The position numbers and the translations under genes are program-made. Positions 1 to 12,100 of a DNA stretch of 64,000 nucleotides are shown here, piece by piece (within the stretch, counting starts at the first letter, position 1; the number at the start of each line of letters is the position of its first letter). The stretch spans positions 28,278,253 to 28,342,252 of the forward strand of contig CM055104.1 of assembly GCA_029204225.1 (NCBI GenBank), read 5' to 3'. This stretch comes from Diphasiastrum complanatum (lineage: Eukaryota; Streptophyta; Lycopodiopsida; Lycopodiales; Lycopodiaceae). Below the pieces are notes generated by a model. The model saw only the letters and a program-made list of their open reading frames with translations. It had not been told where the DNA came from and did no database searches.

Positions 1-255
1 TTCGAGTTGATTGACACTTGGGAACTCCAACTAAAAACTTTGGTGAAAATGTGCTTTTTCTAAGCACACTTATTAAATAGACCTACAACAAGCTACACCA
101 AATTGGATCGAAAGGTTAAGTAGCCTTAAGGTCATGGATTTGCTAGCACATGGAACATGTTTTTTGCACTTGAAGAAACTAACATTTACCATGGACCACA
201 ACCTCTAGAAAAGGTAACATATTTAGTCATTACAGAGCTAAAACAACTCACATGG

Positions 256-333
<78 letters not shown>

Positions 334-600
334 GTCTTATGTAGGTGAGCATTTCCTTCTTTTTCTTAAAAATAATTTTTTGAAAATAAGAGCATAAGCG
401 AACACATACCACCTTTGAGCAGATACACAAAAGCTCACAAACAAAAAAAATATGCAGAGCCAACCTAGTAGAGCTTCCTTCTACAGTAATTATTAGTCTC
501 AATATGTGGTCTAGTGCCATGCTTCGACACTCCTGTGCTACTGTGAATTTATGTGTGTTGTTTTGTGGCTGATCTTTACTCGGCAAATATATTTCCTAGA
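1..600. repeat. Dispersed repeat family A, copy 1
   Basis: No gene is seen here. Blocks at about 180-260 and 335-590 are diverged copies of blocks at 6685-6775 and 6795-7015: the same order of an 'acatttaccatgg' block, a CT-rich tract, a 'gtaggtgag' block and a 'tagtctcaatatgtgg' block. The last part (about 525-590) also matches 5707-5770. A related shorter block lies at 2030-2165. This is a low-copy dispersed repeat of unknown class. Confidence 0.6.
260..332. repeat. (CT)n microsatellite
   Basis: An uninterrupted CT dinucleotide tract of about 36 units. It creates a spurious Arg-Glu repeat reading frame on the minus strand, which is not a gene. Confidence 0.97.
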
Positions 601-659
601 ATTTACTAGGTTTCCCACCAAAAAAAGTTTTTTGACTTAGAATTGACTAAAGAATCAAA

Positions 660-2007
660 TTGACGTCTAAACATTGGCATGGAACCAATTACAAAGATTA
701 TAGTCATGGTCTTAGAGTACTCTCGACTTGGCAAGCTTTTTGAAAAAACAATTTTTTTTTTCGTAAATAGCCTAGTTATTAAATATCTGCTTTTTGATCT
801 AGAATTTCCAAAAATAGCTTCATGCAAGAAATCTACTGATCAATCTACTAATTACGCATGCAACATGCATCCAAGCATGCATATAGGTCTAATCATACAT
901 TTCCATCATCATACAATCACTACTGAGTTACAAGCATGGATGCATCAGAACAATTCCAAAATTTTGCAAATTTTAGTTCAAAAATTGTCAAACTTCAGAC
1001 GACCATAACTTTCTCTACAGGACACCAAATTGGTCGCTGTAAAGCACACTACGGAGGGAGAGTGGATCTACAAGGCACTTGCCACTTCACCCTACCACCT
1101 AGGCTTCACACATGCGAGTTGTAAATGACTGAAATTCAGGTAGTAGAGCACACTTTTGGAAGGTGGTATTATCAAATCTTCTACTCGAGTCCAATAAGCA
1201 TCCAATCAGAGGTTAAATCTACTAAGGTTCATTAGAAAGGCATAGAAGCTTCTAACAGGTGAACAATTCCAAGCAAAAACCATGAATTCTAGGTGAAAAA
1301 TTCACTAAAACCATAAAAAATCCTATGAGTTCCTTCGAAAATTAAAGAAGCAAATCCACCATTATGATCTTTAGGCTGAAAGTACACCAAGGATCCACGA
1401 ATACACCTACTTGAAATTGAATTTCACCACCTGGAAGAATAAGCAAAGACATACACCAAAAGAACTGCAAAAATCCAAGATCCTCAAGCCCCACCTCCTG
1501 GTTGATGTGATCCAAGCTCTGATACCACTAAAACGTTCGCCAAGTGAAGATCTTTGAGAATTCTGTCACATGCAAACCAAAAGGACACGTGTGGAGCATG
1601 AACCACCCAACCAATATGGAGAGGCTAGTCAATACCCTAACCAATCTACCCCCAAGCCACAGTGAATGAACACAAGAGATGAGAGGAAACCTGCTGGCTC
1701 AAGAATCTAAAATCCCAATAGAGAGATGGGCGAGTTTCCATGGAATGTATTCTCTCCAAGAGGGGAGAATATTCCCCCCCCCATTCAGTCTAAATTGAGC
1801 TATTGACCTCCTATTATTGCATTAAAGCAGTCATTCACCATGCATGTGCTCCTATGTCCAATTTTAGGCCCTCATATGATTATTAATTACTTGTGGCGAC
1901 CACGTTCGGAATGACATAGCATAACTAATAGCCACATACAACTGGAGTGACCGGCTATCCACGACATGAATTATTCCGATTCCCTTATACAGGACATGGA
2001 CATAACT
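660..2007 (-). mobile_element. Ty3/Gypsy fragment: leader, primer-binding site and 5' LTR
   Basis: On the minus strand a primer-binding site complementary to initiator tRNA-Met (TGGTATCAGAGC) lies at 1516-1527. The LTR would occupy about 1530-2007 and the untranslated leader lies below 1516. Leader and LTR are recognisable in the copies at 21740-23575, 30785-32400 and 46370-47530: a shared block beginning 'catccaatcagaggtta', and an LTR end resembling TGTTATGTCC on the minus strand. No coding part is left in this copy. The stretch 660-1140 also matches 21740-22270 and may be a separate repeat next to the leader. Confidence 0.6.
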
Positions 2008-5000
2008 CTCTCTCTCTCTCTCTCTCTCTAGCATGAAGTTGAGTATATAATCTTTCTTTGAAATTAGAGCCTAATTAAACAAATACATGCCACCTTTGAG
2101 CCGATACATGAAAAGCTTGTATGCAAAAATATTTGCACATTGGTTGAGCTTGCACACTAATCTCATGTGTGAGTGACATTGTTCATTGGATTGAAGGTCA
2201 TGTTTAACTTAATCCATTTTAAAATTATCCTATGGAAAGTACAATCTCTAGAGTATTTGTATCATCTAGACTAAGTAGCAATGGCAAGTGTTGTTGGTGT
2301 TGAGGATGCTTATCCAGCTTGCCTAAATGCCCATTGTTGTCATGGCAAACTCAACATGTCAATAACACAGAATCCTTCGTATTTAGAAGCATATGTTTCT
2401 CAAGCTTTTTGATGTTGTTGTCGCATCCTAAATTTGGGATATAATAACCATTTTGTATCTAGGTTAAAGGATAACATTCTCTTTCCATTATTGTTATTCA
2501 AGAATACTTTATCATTGCATTGGGGTAAGTGATACACATACCGCTGGACTTTGAACTAAATCATGATTTCCTAGAATAGTGCAGAAGCTATTCTTCTAGG
2601 GAATTATTGTTTTGATATGGTGCATTGAAAATTGTTGCTTGAAGATCAAGTGGTGTATGTAATAAATCTTTCTTATTAGATTTTATATTAATTGGTTAGG
2701 TTTCAAATCAATGCTATCAACATGGATTAGTCAATTTTACTATTTGTGATCACGATAGTTTTCTCTATGATTTCTATAAATAACTTAAGTTGCTTTCATT
2801 CTATTTAACGTCATGTATGCATTGAGAATTTGTTTTAGAGGATAATGGATTTCCAATTTACTAGAAATAATTGTAATGTCAGTCAACACACAATGTGTAA
2901 TGGATACTGTAGACTTTCAATAACAAATGATTTTTATAAGGTACTTTTTAATGCATTGATTATAATAAGTAAGGATAGGTACTCCTATGATATCCCTTTT
3001 GCATGATAGTTGACTTATAAGGGACCAATTCTTTTGGTTGGCCAAAAGGAAAATTGTCAGATTGTTGACAAATAGATAGTTATACTTGGAAAGAATACAT
3101 CAAAACCATGTGATTCATATTGAGTATGCTTCTTCTTAGATGGGATGAAGAGGAGTATGAGATATCCATGTTAATCATAAAAGTTTGCTAAAAATCACTA
3201 CCTGTACATTTATTTATTGCCCAACTGTTACTTTGAGGATCATAAGATCTTATTTCATTGAGCTCTAAGCAATGTATGATTCAATTGAGATTGTTTGAAA
3301 GATGTGATTCAAAAGAATATCCACATCCAATTTGGTCACAATGAAGGGGGGCGGTTAATTTTGATTCATTTATGCTCGAACTACCTTTCCATGGATGAAT
3401 GGAGAATTTGTAGTGCTTAGAAGACCATCAGTAACAACTCTAAATATTTCTAAGATTTCTTAGACCAAAGAGGTTGGAAAATCACATTATTTAGGCATGT
3501 GATTGTTATTAGGGAAGAGAGGAGAGATCATGATCATAGTGATTATTAAGGTTAAAGCTAATGTAATAGCAATGAATTTTTAGAATTGTATTGTAGTTAA
3601 ATCCTTTCTCATAAAACACAATTATTTCCTAGTTATGTGTTAGTAGTAGTGATCCAAAAGTACTCCTAGACGTAATAGTCTTGAGGAGGTAATTGATATA
3701 CAAAATAAGTAAAATCGTTTGTAGTGAATGAGAATTTGATTAAGAGATTTAGAATTATCTAAAATCCAATTGTCTCAAATCTGATACTACAAGTAATTTA
3801 TCTAGTTAAGACTAGATATGACTATAATTGATGGAGATAAATTTGTGATAGGAACCAAATTCTACAAAAAAGTTATTTTGTGACTTTTTAATACCCAAAA
3901 ATTATGAAACCAATGTATGAGAATAGATGTGATGCAAACTATTTTTATTTCATCAATAATATTACTAAATTAGAACTTTTGATGAAATAGGTGAAGTGGA
4001 TTCACTTCTCATCACTATGGTCTATATCTATTGTCATTTTCTCTCTCATTTGGAAGACTCTACAAAATTACTTCAGTTTTCTATGACTTGCTTTCTATGG
4101 TCAAACATCAAAACTCATTAGTCCCATAGCCTAGCTTATTTACTCTAAAGCTCTTTGTTCTAGATTTAGATACATGAAATAATGATCCATTTGTTGAGAG
4201 GTAGGCTCTCCAATGTCCTTTGACCAATTCGGGGTCGCGCTTAGCTACACTCGGGAAAATAGTAATATAGTGTGTCATAGCTACTAAAGGGATCAAGCAT
4301 GAGGGTTTTGGAAGTGTGTGTTTATTTTATTAATATGTTAATTACAAGGTCTGTAGCCTATTTTGAAGGATTAGATATTTTAGCTAGCATTGTTGACTCA
4401 TGGCAAGTCTACGACCTTTGCTACGATATTATCAATAGTCCAAAAGTATGAGATATATGTGACTTGAGTGACACGTGAGGTGAGGCTTTAATTTGTTACA
4501 ACTTACATCCACTTGGAAAAAGACTTTGAGATGACACAATAGGTAGATGCTCAATATTTAGTCCATTATGCAACTTAGACCATTTATTTTTTATCAGTTT
4601 AAAAACAAAATATGATTTGAAAATATTATTTATAAATTTGATTGATTTGAGAATATTTGAAGTCAAGCAATTTTTGGGTGTGTAATCACAACGCTCACAA
4701 CTTTGCCTCGTGTTAGCAAAAGCCAATTTTCAGCTCACAAATTTGACCCATGTGGGCAAGAGCCAGTTTGGTGTAATAGTTCCTTGCGACATAGCTAAGA
4801 ACTGGCTTTTTCATGTCGCCATGCCGTATCTCTCTCTCTCACTCACACGCGATATGCAAGGAGGCATCTTCAATATTAAAAAAAGGAAAAGCTAGATGGG
4901 GCCCAATAATATAGGGCCAAAATAGGGCTTCAAGTGAGATGAATGACAATTACGTTCTTTTAATGGCCATTAGTTCACAATTTTGTTAAAATTAAAGACA

Positions 5001-5160
5001 CCCTCCATGCATGCACCTGGCCTTGATATTTTAACATTTTTCCTGCCACCAAGAGATGTGACTATAAATGACAATAAATCTTCACCTCTCCATGTTCCAA
5101 ATTTAGCGATCGTGCTTAATGTCACAGCAAATAGAAATACTGATCGTTAAGAATTGTTTA
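2008..5160. other. No recognisable gene; AT-rich unclassified sequence
   Basis: A short CT tract follows the LTR, and a diverged piece of repeat family A lies at about 2030-2165. The rest shows no open frame with recognisable protein similarity, no LTR boundaries and no terminal inverted repeats that I could identify. Short open frames at 4108-4296 and 4496-4726 (minus strand) have no features of a real protein. Confidence 0.5.
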
Positions 5161-5169
5161 ATGCTCAGT

Positions 5170-7770
5170 TATGCTTTGCACAGGAAATCATACACACAGA
5201 CGCGCAGAGCAATTCACGATCTTACGATGTGCTCATTAGTCTCGATGCTACGCTGGTCTAGTAGTGCCGTAGGTGGTGATGCAGCAGCATAGAAACTGGA
5301 AGGACACACATCACAGGTCACGCAACACTCGGAGATCAGGAACGCGTACGTGGGTAGCTGGATGAGCTGTGGGCTGTGAGAAGTCACACATTTGATAGCA
5401 GTTGGAAAAGTCAGTCTAGTTGTTTTGCCGTTGTTTAGTTGGTTGTATTGCTCAACATCACAGCACGGGATCAGGCCCAGTTCCTCTGAAGTTCAGGATC
5501 GGCGATAGGCTCGATCACCATTGTCCTTGACCCAGTTTATGATAGAAAGGCTCCACCTGCTGCTCGAAAATTTTCTATAAACGCATTTCATCTACGTTTT
5601 CATCACTTCGGTGGCTGATTTTAGACGGGCTATGCCGCTGCAGCTGTGTCTCTTGCTGCAGAAGGAGGTCGGTGATGCCAAGATTGTTCGTGAAAGAGCC
5701 GAGCGACACTCCTGTGCTATTGTGATTTCCAGTGTGCTCTCTTGTGGCTGAACTTTACTCGGCAATCGAGAAATAAACGAACATACTAAAGCGTGTGTGT
5801 GAATTTACGCTGCCAAATTGGCACTACTTCAAGGAAGCAATGACGACTATCCAACGGGCGGTAAGTTACTGCTCTTTCGTATAAATGACCTTCCAAGTGC
5901 TCAATTTAACTTTCAAAACATCTATGAAAAGGTCTGAGTTGCATCGCATGGTACAGATGTATGATACGTTGCCATATAATACGCACATTATACAATTTTT
6001 GCCCAAAATTACGTCTCCCCAGTTTGTAACTTGCAGTTCCCTACGCTGCATAGAAAGGTCACCTGTTTGTCTGCAACCTGCTGTTTTAATTACAATGTAC
6101 ACCTCCACCTCAACAGTCAGCCGCTAGGCTTCATGCCACATTAGTTTTCATAGTTCATATGTGACACCTTGCCACGATTCTCTTAATGCCACAATTTTCA
6201 TGATTCATAATTCACATCCGTTTTCATGAAGTAGTTCATTCCGGATTCACATTTTTCCTTTCCATTTGATCATTTCATCATTCTGAGAGCACCTTGCAAA
6301 TCATATTCTCTCCTCGTCGATGCTCATCATATTCTTTGTAGACTAGAAGTCACCTTTCATTTGAGGTTTTCCTCACAAGGCTCATCCTTGATGAATTTTC
6401 TTATTCTAAAGACCAAGAGTCACTAGTCTCATGGTTGCTGGTTTTTTATTTCTTAAGATTGGGAGGCAAAAGGGTCATCGTTAATGAAAAAACATTGCAG
6501 TTTTATTCTAACGAATGTGGAGGTTAGAGCCACGCCTAACAACCTCAAAACTCAATTGAATTTGCAATCTTATTGTAGCAGGAATTCCTCTTTTATGTGA
6601 TACATTATTGAGGCTCGCCTCGCCCATGACTTCTAACAAAGCGAAATGTCATCTACCTCGTTCCTTACATAATATTTCAAGAAACTAACATTTACCATGG
6701 TACTCAACGCGGAGAAAAGGTAGCACATCTTGGGCCTTGGCACTAAATAACTAAAACAACCGAGGTGGAAACTCTCTCTATATCAGATATCTCTCTTATT
6801 GCCAGCACGTAGGTGAGTATCTCCTTTCTCGTTAAAATAAGGGCCTAAACAAACACGTGCAACTGTTGAGCTGATACATCATTAAAATAAGAGCCGAAAC
6901 AAACACGTACCACCGCTGAGCTGGTACATTAAAAGCTCGTATGCAAAAGTATTTTGCACACCCACCTTAGAGCTTCCGTCTATAGTAGTTACTAGTCTCA
7001 ATACGTTGGTCTAGTTCTATGCTCCGGTGATACAGGATAGAAACTGGAGGGAAGCCGCGCAGCATTCCGAGATCAGGAATCCCATATATGGTTAAGCTAG
7101 ATGATGATGACGACCTGTGCGCTCAACCCGGGGATTAGAATTCACACATTTGGCAATTTCAATGGAAAATTCACAAGTCTAGTTGTTTTGCCAATGTTTA
7201 GTTGGTTGTATTGCTGAAGATCAAAGCACAGGATCATCAGGTACAGTTCCTTTGAGGTTGAGGATGGGCAATAGGCTCCAGAAACCTCGATCACCATCTG
7301 TCGTAATCCTGTTTGTTATAGGACTCCCCCTACTGCTCGGAGATATTTATCAGCGCATTCATCTAGATTTTCATCACTTCGGTGGTTGATTTTAGACAAG
7401 CTGTCCCGCCTGCAGCTGGGTCTCTTGTACTTCTCTTGTCGTGTCTTGCATGGCACATGCAAAAGGCAGCCAAATCTGAATTCAAAGCAACTTTTTCATA
7501 CATGTATACAAATTTCAGTCGAGGACATGCATGGAAGGTCAGTTGTAGAAGAGTACCGTATCTGACCGCAGCTTGACGACTTTCCATTGCTTCCTTGATA
7601 GTGCCAATTTAGCAGCTTAGATTCACACACTCACGCTTTAAAGGTTCTCGTTTATTTCTCAATTGGCGAGAAAAGATCAGCCATAAGAGAGCACACAGAA
7701 TATTGCAATGGCACATGAGTGTAGCTCAGCTCTTTCAACAATAATCTTGGCATCTTCGGCCTCCTTCTGC
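5170..7770. repeat. Repeat family A, direct and inverted copies
   Basis: Positions 5200-5640 and 6960-7430 are diverged direct copies, sharing blocks such as 'tctagttgttttgcc', 'tagttggttgtattgct' and 'catcacttcggtgg'. The segment at about 5640-5860 reappears in inverted orientation at about 7555-7770, sharing 'aaattggcacta', 'gagaaataaacga' and 'cttctgcag'. Short minus- and plus-strand frames in both copies look gene-like in places (for example an EAM-containing frame near 7580, minus), but no splice-consistent gene could be assembled. Either a decayed transposon or a duplicated gene fragment is possible. Confidence 0.6.
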
Positions 7771-7811
7771 AGTAGCTTCTCTTATATTAAGAATTTGCCG
7801 AATTATGTATT

Positions 7812-7946
7812 ATGGAAGGGGCCGGGCAGAGACCATTCTGCCCGGTAGGGATTTCCAGAATTTTTTAAGGCGAGGCCCTGGGCCTCGCCTAAATTTTTTT
7901 TGGAAATCCGAACCGGGCAGAATGGCCTCTGCCCGGCCCCTTCCAT
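7812..7946. repeat. Long near-perfect inverted repeat (foldback hairpin)
   Basis: Two arms of about 67 bp face each other around a single central T at 7879. The left arm runs ATGGAAGGGGCCGGGC... and the right arm is its reverse complement with a few mismatches. The centre is GC-rich (AGGCGAGGCCC / GGGCCTCGCCT). Transcribed RNA would form a long hairpin. No coding capacity is present. Confidence 0.9.
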
Positions 7947-7948
7947 TG

Positions 7949-8166
7949 CGTAATGGATTTTTGGACCCTTTTTAAACCAATCCTTTGCTGCCACATGGCA
8001 AGCGCAAGTAGAATCAGCACTAAAAAAATTTGAGACCAATCCGATGCTGCCAAGTGGCAGACGCAGGCAGAATCTGAACTAAATTTTTTTAAAAAAAAAG
8101 CAGGTGACTATTCTGCTTTTTAATCTGTTCAGAAATGGGCAGAATAGTCACCAAAAATCCATTACG
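7949..8166. mobile_element. Small MITE-like element with 16-bp terminal inverted repeats
   Basis: CGTAATGGATTTTTGG at 7949-7964 is exactly inverted at 8151-8166. Inside are two tandem copies of a block of about 56 bp (7976-8031 and 8035-8090) and a second hairpin whose 13-bp arms GTGACTATTCTGC lie at 8104-8116 and 8139-8151. The GGGCAGAAT motif is shared with the hairpin at 7812-7946, and the outer ends 'gtattatgga' and 'tccattacgtac' resemble each other. The two units may therefore be parts of one composite foldback element. A target-site duplication could not be fixed, so the class is open. Confidence 0.65.
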
Positions 8167-8171
8167 TACTA

Positions 8172-9110
8172 GGAATCCTTCATGAGGAGACTGGCTACCC
8201 GCAGTAGGTACTCAGCCGCTGGATGAAGGAGACCTGACGTAGCAGTTGCAGATGGATGGCTGACATTGGACCTGTTTGTGAGGCCATGCTATGGCCTGAA
8301 ATGAGGCTGCCGTTAACTACTAGATAGAAGTGTTTAATGTTGCACTCATGAATTTTCTGATATAACTTATATAGGCTGTAAAAATAATTATCCTTGCTTT
8401 TATTAATAAATGATGGGAAAACCCATGACCATACAAGAAGATTAGACTATATAAAATGATACCGCAGAACAGCAAAAATGAGTTAAGCTAACCAAAAGCT
8501 TAGTAAAATTAAAAATAGTAAATTAATTACCCAAAACTAATCACTAACTAAAATAGATCCACTAATAGGTAATTGCAGGCAGCTTTGAAGCAGCCGGACC
8601 TGCAAATTGATTGCATAGCATCAATTTGCTACACCATGATCTATTGTTGTTCAGTATCCACTTCCACCTTGACCATTGAACTTACTAATTATTTCAATAC
8701 CTTTACAAGCAGATGCTATATTTATTTTAGAAAACTTTTCTTTCCTTTGATAGTGAAGTTCATACATAAATTCACATTTTAATCAGTTTTAGTCTTTGAA
8801 AGTCCACTTGGACCACCTTGATTCTCGGGACCAAGCACATGGATATAGTCAAAGTCTATACCCAGTAGACCGTAAAAGGTAAGAAAGGATCAGGTGGATG
8901 ATAAAGAGTGAATAAGTTCCTATTAGTGATGATGATTGCTAGTAAATGATCTTTAAAGTCATTTAATTTCAAATCTACATGACTATTGATGAAAAGCTTT
9001 ACGTGATGACTTTCATGTATCTTACATTATTAGATTCAAATATCACCATAAAATCAACACGGATGCTTGATAGTCCTCATTTTGAAAAGGAATTTGTTTT
9101 TTTATTGCAG
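8172..9110. other. Upstream region of the NPF transporter gene
   Basis: No repeat or other gene was recognised. A short first coding exon or the 5' untranslated exon of the downstream transporter gene may lie here, because the first recognisable exon begins in phase 0 after a plausible polypyrimidine/AG acceptor at 9101-9110. An alternative is an unspliced upstream extension, since the frame stays open back to about 8979. No convincing TATA box could be chosen. Confidence 0.4.
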
Positions 9111-12100
9111 GATGATTGTGAAAAACGCTTCGAAGATGGCGCTCTAAGTCAATCATTATTGTCAAAACATGAACTTGATATGCAACTTACTAGTGATGGA
9201 TCAACTAATTTATGGGGATTACCTGCTATTCGAAGGGAAACTGGTGGCACGCGAAGCTTAGTTTACTTAATGGGTGAGTTTATTATTCCTTAGAAGTTTG
9301 TTATAATATTGTTTATTAACATGTTACATGGAGTAATGGATGTGCTAGGTAAGTTAAGAGACAAAATTGGTCAACCTAAGATGTATACCAGAGAGGATTC
9401 TTGATTATTATGTCAACTATGTGAACAACAAGAACATTAACATATGCCTTTGCATTTAAGATAATCAATAAGCAAGTACACGTTATAAAGGATAATATGA
9501 TGATGGAAAGACTTGTCTTGCTTGTATTAGTCATGTGAAAGCTAAAAATAGTGCACCCCTTGTCTCCTAGAATGAGTTAGTGTATTTCAAGGTCCTTCAT
9601 TTTACATGTGTTATGATCGATGAGTGTTACTAGGAGAAAAGGCCCTCTTAAATCTGGCAAACAACTTAAATATGGTGTACCAAGTGAGACACATGAGTAA
9701 CTTTGTTTATATTTACTACAGTGAGACATTCGTTTCTCCCCTTGGCACATACTAAGGGGCTTCAAAATACAAATTCAGGGAAGCACCCTAGCTTGGAATT
9801 ATATACCAAACTAACAATGTGGATTATCATTCTCCTTCATGACTTTGTCTCTCATGCAATTGGTACTCCATATTTATTTTGTAAATATTTTAAAATATTC
9901 AATAAAAAATTCAAGCATGAAACTCTTATGCATTGTAGTGCTAGTTTTTAGATTTTTTTTTTCTTCAAATATAAGTTAATTGGTTAAAAGTCCACTATAG
10001 AAGGAAGCAACAAAAAGTGATTTTCGACAAGCATCTACACATATGCTCTAAATCAAAGTATTCAGTATATCACAACATTTCAACTTCGATTAAACGTCAA
10101 TACAAAAACATTTCTCTAGATCAAATTGAAAAAAATAAGTTTGAACTTTGTACCATTCAAACAATTTCGAAGTGCATAACATTTTAGCTACTCATAATTG
10201 ATTCACCAAATAAATTCGCTTCTCCATTGCTATAACTATAATTCTTGGAGATGTTTAGTTTTTTAATCATTCTTAGTTTCTTAGATTAACCAAAAATTCC
10301 AACTCTTTCACAAAATTGATTCAAATTTTCTTTCAAAGAGTGAAAGGCCAACTTTTACTTGGATCTAACATGTGTAAATGCATGCAATCCACAATTGAGC
10401 CAATTGGATTGATGAATTTTGAGATTATACATAAAGTACAAATAGAAATTGCTCATTTTTCACTCTTAAAACAATCAAATCAAGCACAAGTTTATGTATT
10501 TTTTTTGGCTAAGGCCTCACATTATTATTAAGAAAACTTGAAATGATAATGTGTGAATAAATTCTACAAATAAATAACTGTGCTATTTACCACCTCATGA
10601 ACAATTTAAACCATCTTTAACAAATCTTGGAATTCCACTTTTAGCGACAATGCAAACGTTCTCCTATTCTTTATTATAGTGATTGGTTCATGCATCAACG
10701 TTCATCTTCTTGAATTGATTTATGTTCAATCTAGAGAACAATGGAAGTCTTTATTATTTTCCGATATATGTAGGTTGCACCCAACCACACTTCCTAAAAC
10801 AATTTTCTTAGTAATGTAGCTACCATTTCCACAGTTTTTTCTCCTCCCATTGAAGTACACTCATGATCATTGACATCTTTTTATGCCTTCGTAGTAGCAA
10901 GAGCATTAGGCTATGATTTGGTGATTACAAATGTTCAATTGTGTAAATTTGTATTTAGGTACATGCACACCATAGTTGCCCGTTCTGGAACGTGGCCAGG
11001 AAAAATTAAAAAATTCGAAATTCTTTAAGAAAGAAAAAAATGCAGATGATGCCCAAAACAAGCAAGGAGAGCTAAAGCTGCACCAACAAAGGGCAGAGAG
11101 ATAGTGATGATTCTGGAATGAAGAAAGAAGTGGATGCCGCAGAAATGAATACTCCACATAACAAAGGAGACGTGTTATCATTCATGCACAAAGTCTTAGA
11201 CTATCTAACTCCAGCAAAACATGAAGACTTCTGATGAAGATATGCTTCCAAAAGTGATGAGAGACGTCGCGCTACATACAAGATGAGAAACCGAAGTTCA
11301 GGATAATTTGTTTCATGAGGACACTGTAGATACTCCCCTGCCCAAGGAAACTTTGCAACGTAATCGTAACATTTATGACCATCAACAAAAGTAGAGACAT
11401 TGAAGGCATTAACTTCTACCACATGAAGTTAAAAAAAAAATGTTTCAACCCAGTACATTCCGGAATGCACAGTACATTCTAGTTGTCTTGGGTTTTGTCG
11501 ACATCTTTAAGGAAAAGAGCCAAACAATGTTTGTGTTCCTGTTTGCATTTCAATACTTTGTTCCAGCATCAAAACATTGATTGAAATTTAGATCTTTTTG
11601 GAACATTCTGTAAAAAGTGAAGCAACCATAGTTACAAGCTTAGAAGCCCGTTCCGACCAAAATGGGTCGGAACGTTCCATTCCAAACGTTCTGTACGTTC
11701 CTGCTCGGAACGATATTGATATACATTTAATTATTTTAATTATTTATCTTAAATCCTTTGTTAAAAAAACATATTTTTTTATTTTATTTTTCTAGGCATC
11801 GTTCCGGAACGGAATGCGTTCTAGAACGCGTTCCGTTCCGGAATGGGCAACTAAGGTTACAAGTCAATTTGAGTTGCCTTGCTTCAATTTGAATTGCTTT
11901 GATTTCTTTAGAGTTCAAATTCTTTTGCTGCAAAAACATGGGTTAGAAAAGATAAAATAAGAACTCTTAACATTTGCAAGATACTTGTGGAGTGGATCCA
12001 TGTGTGCTTTTATTTTTTCTGCAAATCCACCTTTTTAACAATAACTCAGGAAATGTATCAACCATTGGATGTCTTTAAGTACTTGGAGTTGATAGTAAAT

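Noticed and set aside
248-586. Open frame with long Arg-Glu repeat, minus strand
   Set aside because: It is only the translation of the CT microsatellite; there is no codon bias or homology outside the repeat.
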